A stretch of DNA of 64,000 nt from Halorubrum vacuolatum (GTDB lineage Archaea > Halobacteriota > Halobacteria > Halobacteriales > Haloferacaceae), in the NCBI RefSeq assembly GCF_900188065.1, contig NZ_FZNQ01000009.1, positions 62,001 to 126,000 of the forward strand, in the 5' to 3' direction. Positions 63,747 to 64,000 of this stretch are shown piece after piece; the stretch's first letter is position 1, and every line of letters starts with the position of its first letter. A program made the translations under genes and the position numbers. The notes below the pieces were generated by a model. That model was not told the origin of the DNA. It was given only the letters and a program-made list of their open reading frames with translations, and did not search any database.

Positions 63747-64000
63747 ATGAACTACCTTTTGACGGTACTCACAACGGTGTTAGTGGCGCTTTTTCTTGTG
63801 GGCATGGGCGGGGGCGTAGCGGCCGAAACGCCCGATCCCGAGAACGTCTCACTCATCGAATCAGAAACGGAAGCCGACACGCTCGACAACCAAGAGGAGA
63901 TCCAACTCTCGAACAGTATCACGCTCACCGGGTGGGAATTTAGCGGGGATCGAGCGAGAATCGGCATCGAGGCTGAACGAGCCGAGCGGATCGAAGTAAG
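63747..64000 (+). CDS. Secreted protein following the spike gene (partial)
   Basis: The window ends inside this frame. The visible 84 codons encode a Sec signal (MNYLLTVLTTVLVALFLVGMGGG, likely cut after VAA) and the start of an exported strand-rich domain (ITLTGWEFSGDRARIGIEAERAERI). In pleolipovirus-like elements one or two secreted or membrane proteins follow the spike gene before the VP8-like ATPase. It starts 12 nt after the spike stop and is co-transcribed. Confidence 0.65.
   Translation, partial: MNYLLTVLTTVLVALFLVGMGGGVAAETPDPENVSLIESETEADTLDNQEEIQLSNSITLTGWEFSGDRARIGIEAERAERIEV

Larger units (their letters stand above)
53579..64000. mobile_element. Integrated pleolipovirus-like provirus (left end; right end outside the window)
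   Basis: A tyrosine integrase adjoins edge repeats. Further in are a divergently transcribed winged-helix regulator, an Orc1-like initiator with iterons, AT-rich accessory genes, small membrane proteins, and a structural block of four-helix membrane protein, one-helix peptide, Tat-exported spike-like protein and secreted protein. The order of the last genes matches the VP3-spike block of pleolipoviruses, especially the betapleolipovirus/SNJ2 type, from memory. Composition changes sharply inside it. No ATPase (VP8-like) is seen because the window ends first. Confidence 0.75.

Overview
The window is chromosomal DNA of a haloarchaeon (class Halobacteria). The evidence is GC-rich coding sequence, very acidic proteins, AT-rich TATA elements about 25-30 nt upstream of mostly leaderless starts, and archaeal or haloarchaeal marker genes: proteasome beta, thermosome, L10e, GGGP synthase, MCM, EndoMS/NucS, an archaetidylserine synthase, a halocyanin-like protein and the acyl-CoA carboxylase small subunit. 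The genus cannot be fixed from the sequence alone.

Layout. 1-19.5 kb is ordinary core chromosome. It holds the end of a propionyl/acetyl-CoA carboxylase operon, psmB, a solitary Dam-type methylase, lipid synthesis (pssA), a cupredoxin, a cold-shock protein, a ferredoxin, zinc-ribbon and hypothetical proteins, a Ski2-like helicase, DedA, rpl10e, nucS, ahcY, a TnpB-type insertion element (about 13.73-15.41 kb), a deoxyadenosine/SAH-type deaminase, a LUD protein and a thermosome subunit. 19.86-28.75 kb is a tightly packed four-gene operon and the most unusual chromosomal locus here: a 1051-aa tubulin/FtsZ-like protein with long coiled coils, a polytopic membrane P-loop GTPase, and two single-pass membrane proteins with nearly identical repeat ectodomains. 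One of these two has a soluble unknown N-domain; the other has a degenerate kinase (pseudokinase) domain. 28.8-53.5 kb is core again: a Pno1-like KH protein, GGGP synthase, a PAS histidine kinase, topoisomerase I, a DUF192 protein, transporters, a vapBC pair, and mcm interrupted by two inteins. The mcm gene is followed by four small genes and a ParA/MinD ATPase, then uvrA, a CadD-like transporter, an MptD-like aldolase and two MFS genes, one with an apparent amber codon.

53.58-64.0 kb (running off the window) is an integrated element related to pleolipoviruses. It starts with about 105-bp tandem repeats next to a tyrosine integrase. It then has a divergent regulator region with palindromic operators, small membrane proteins, an Orc1/Cdc6-like initiator flanked by GTTCCGRATG iterons, and an AT-rich ATPase plus nuclease-like gene pair (a candidate defence or addiction cargo, frameshifted). 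After remnants of a second orc gene come a four-helix membrane protein, a one-helix peptide, a Tat-exported spike-like protein and a truncated secreted protein.

How the parts relate. ahcY and the deaminase act in the same SAH/deoxyadenosine salvage area and are separated by one small gene and the insertion element. The mcm-to-parA run looks like a conserved replication-associated cluster. The tubulin operon looks like a membrane-anchored NTP-driven sensing or structural complex of unknown purpose. The provirus carries its own replication, lysogeny-control, cargo and virion modules.
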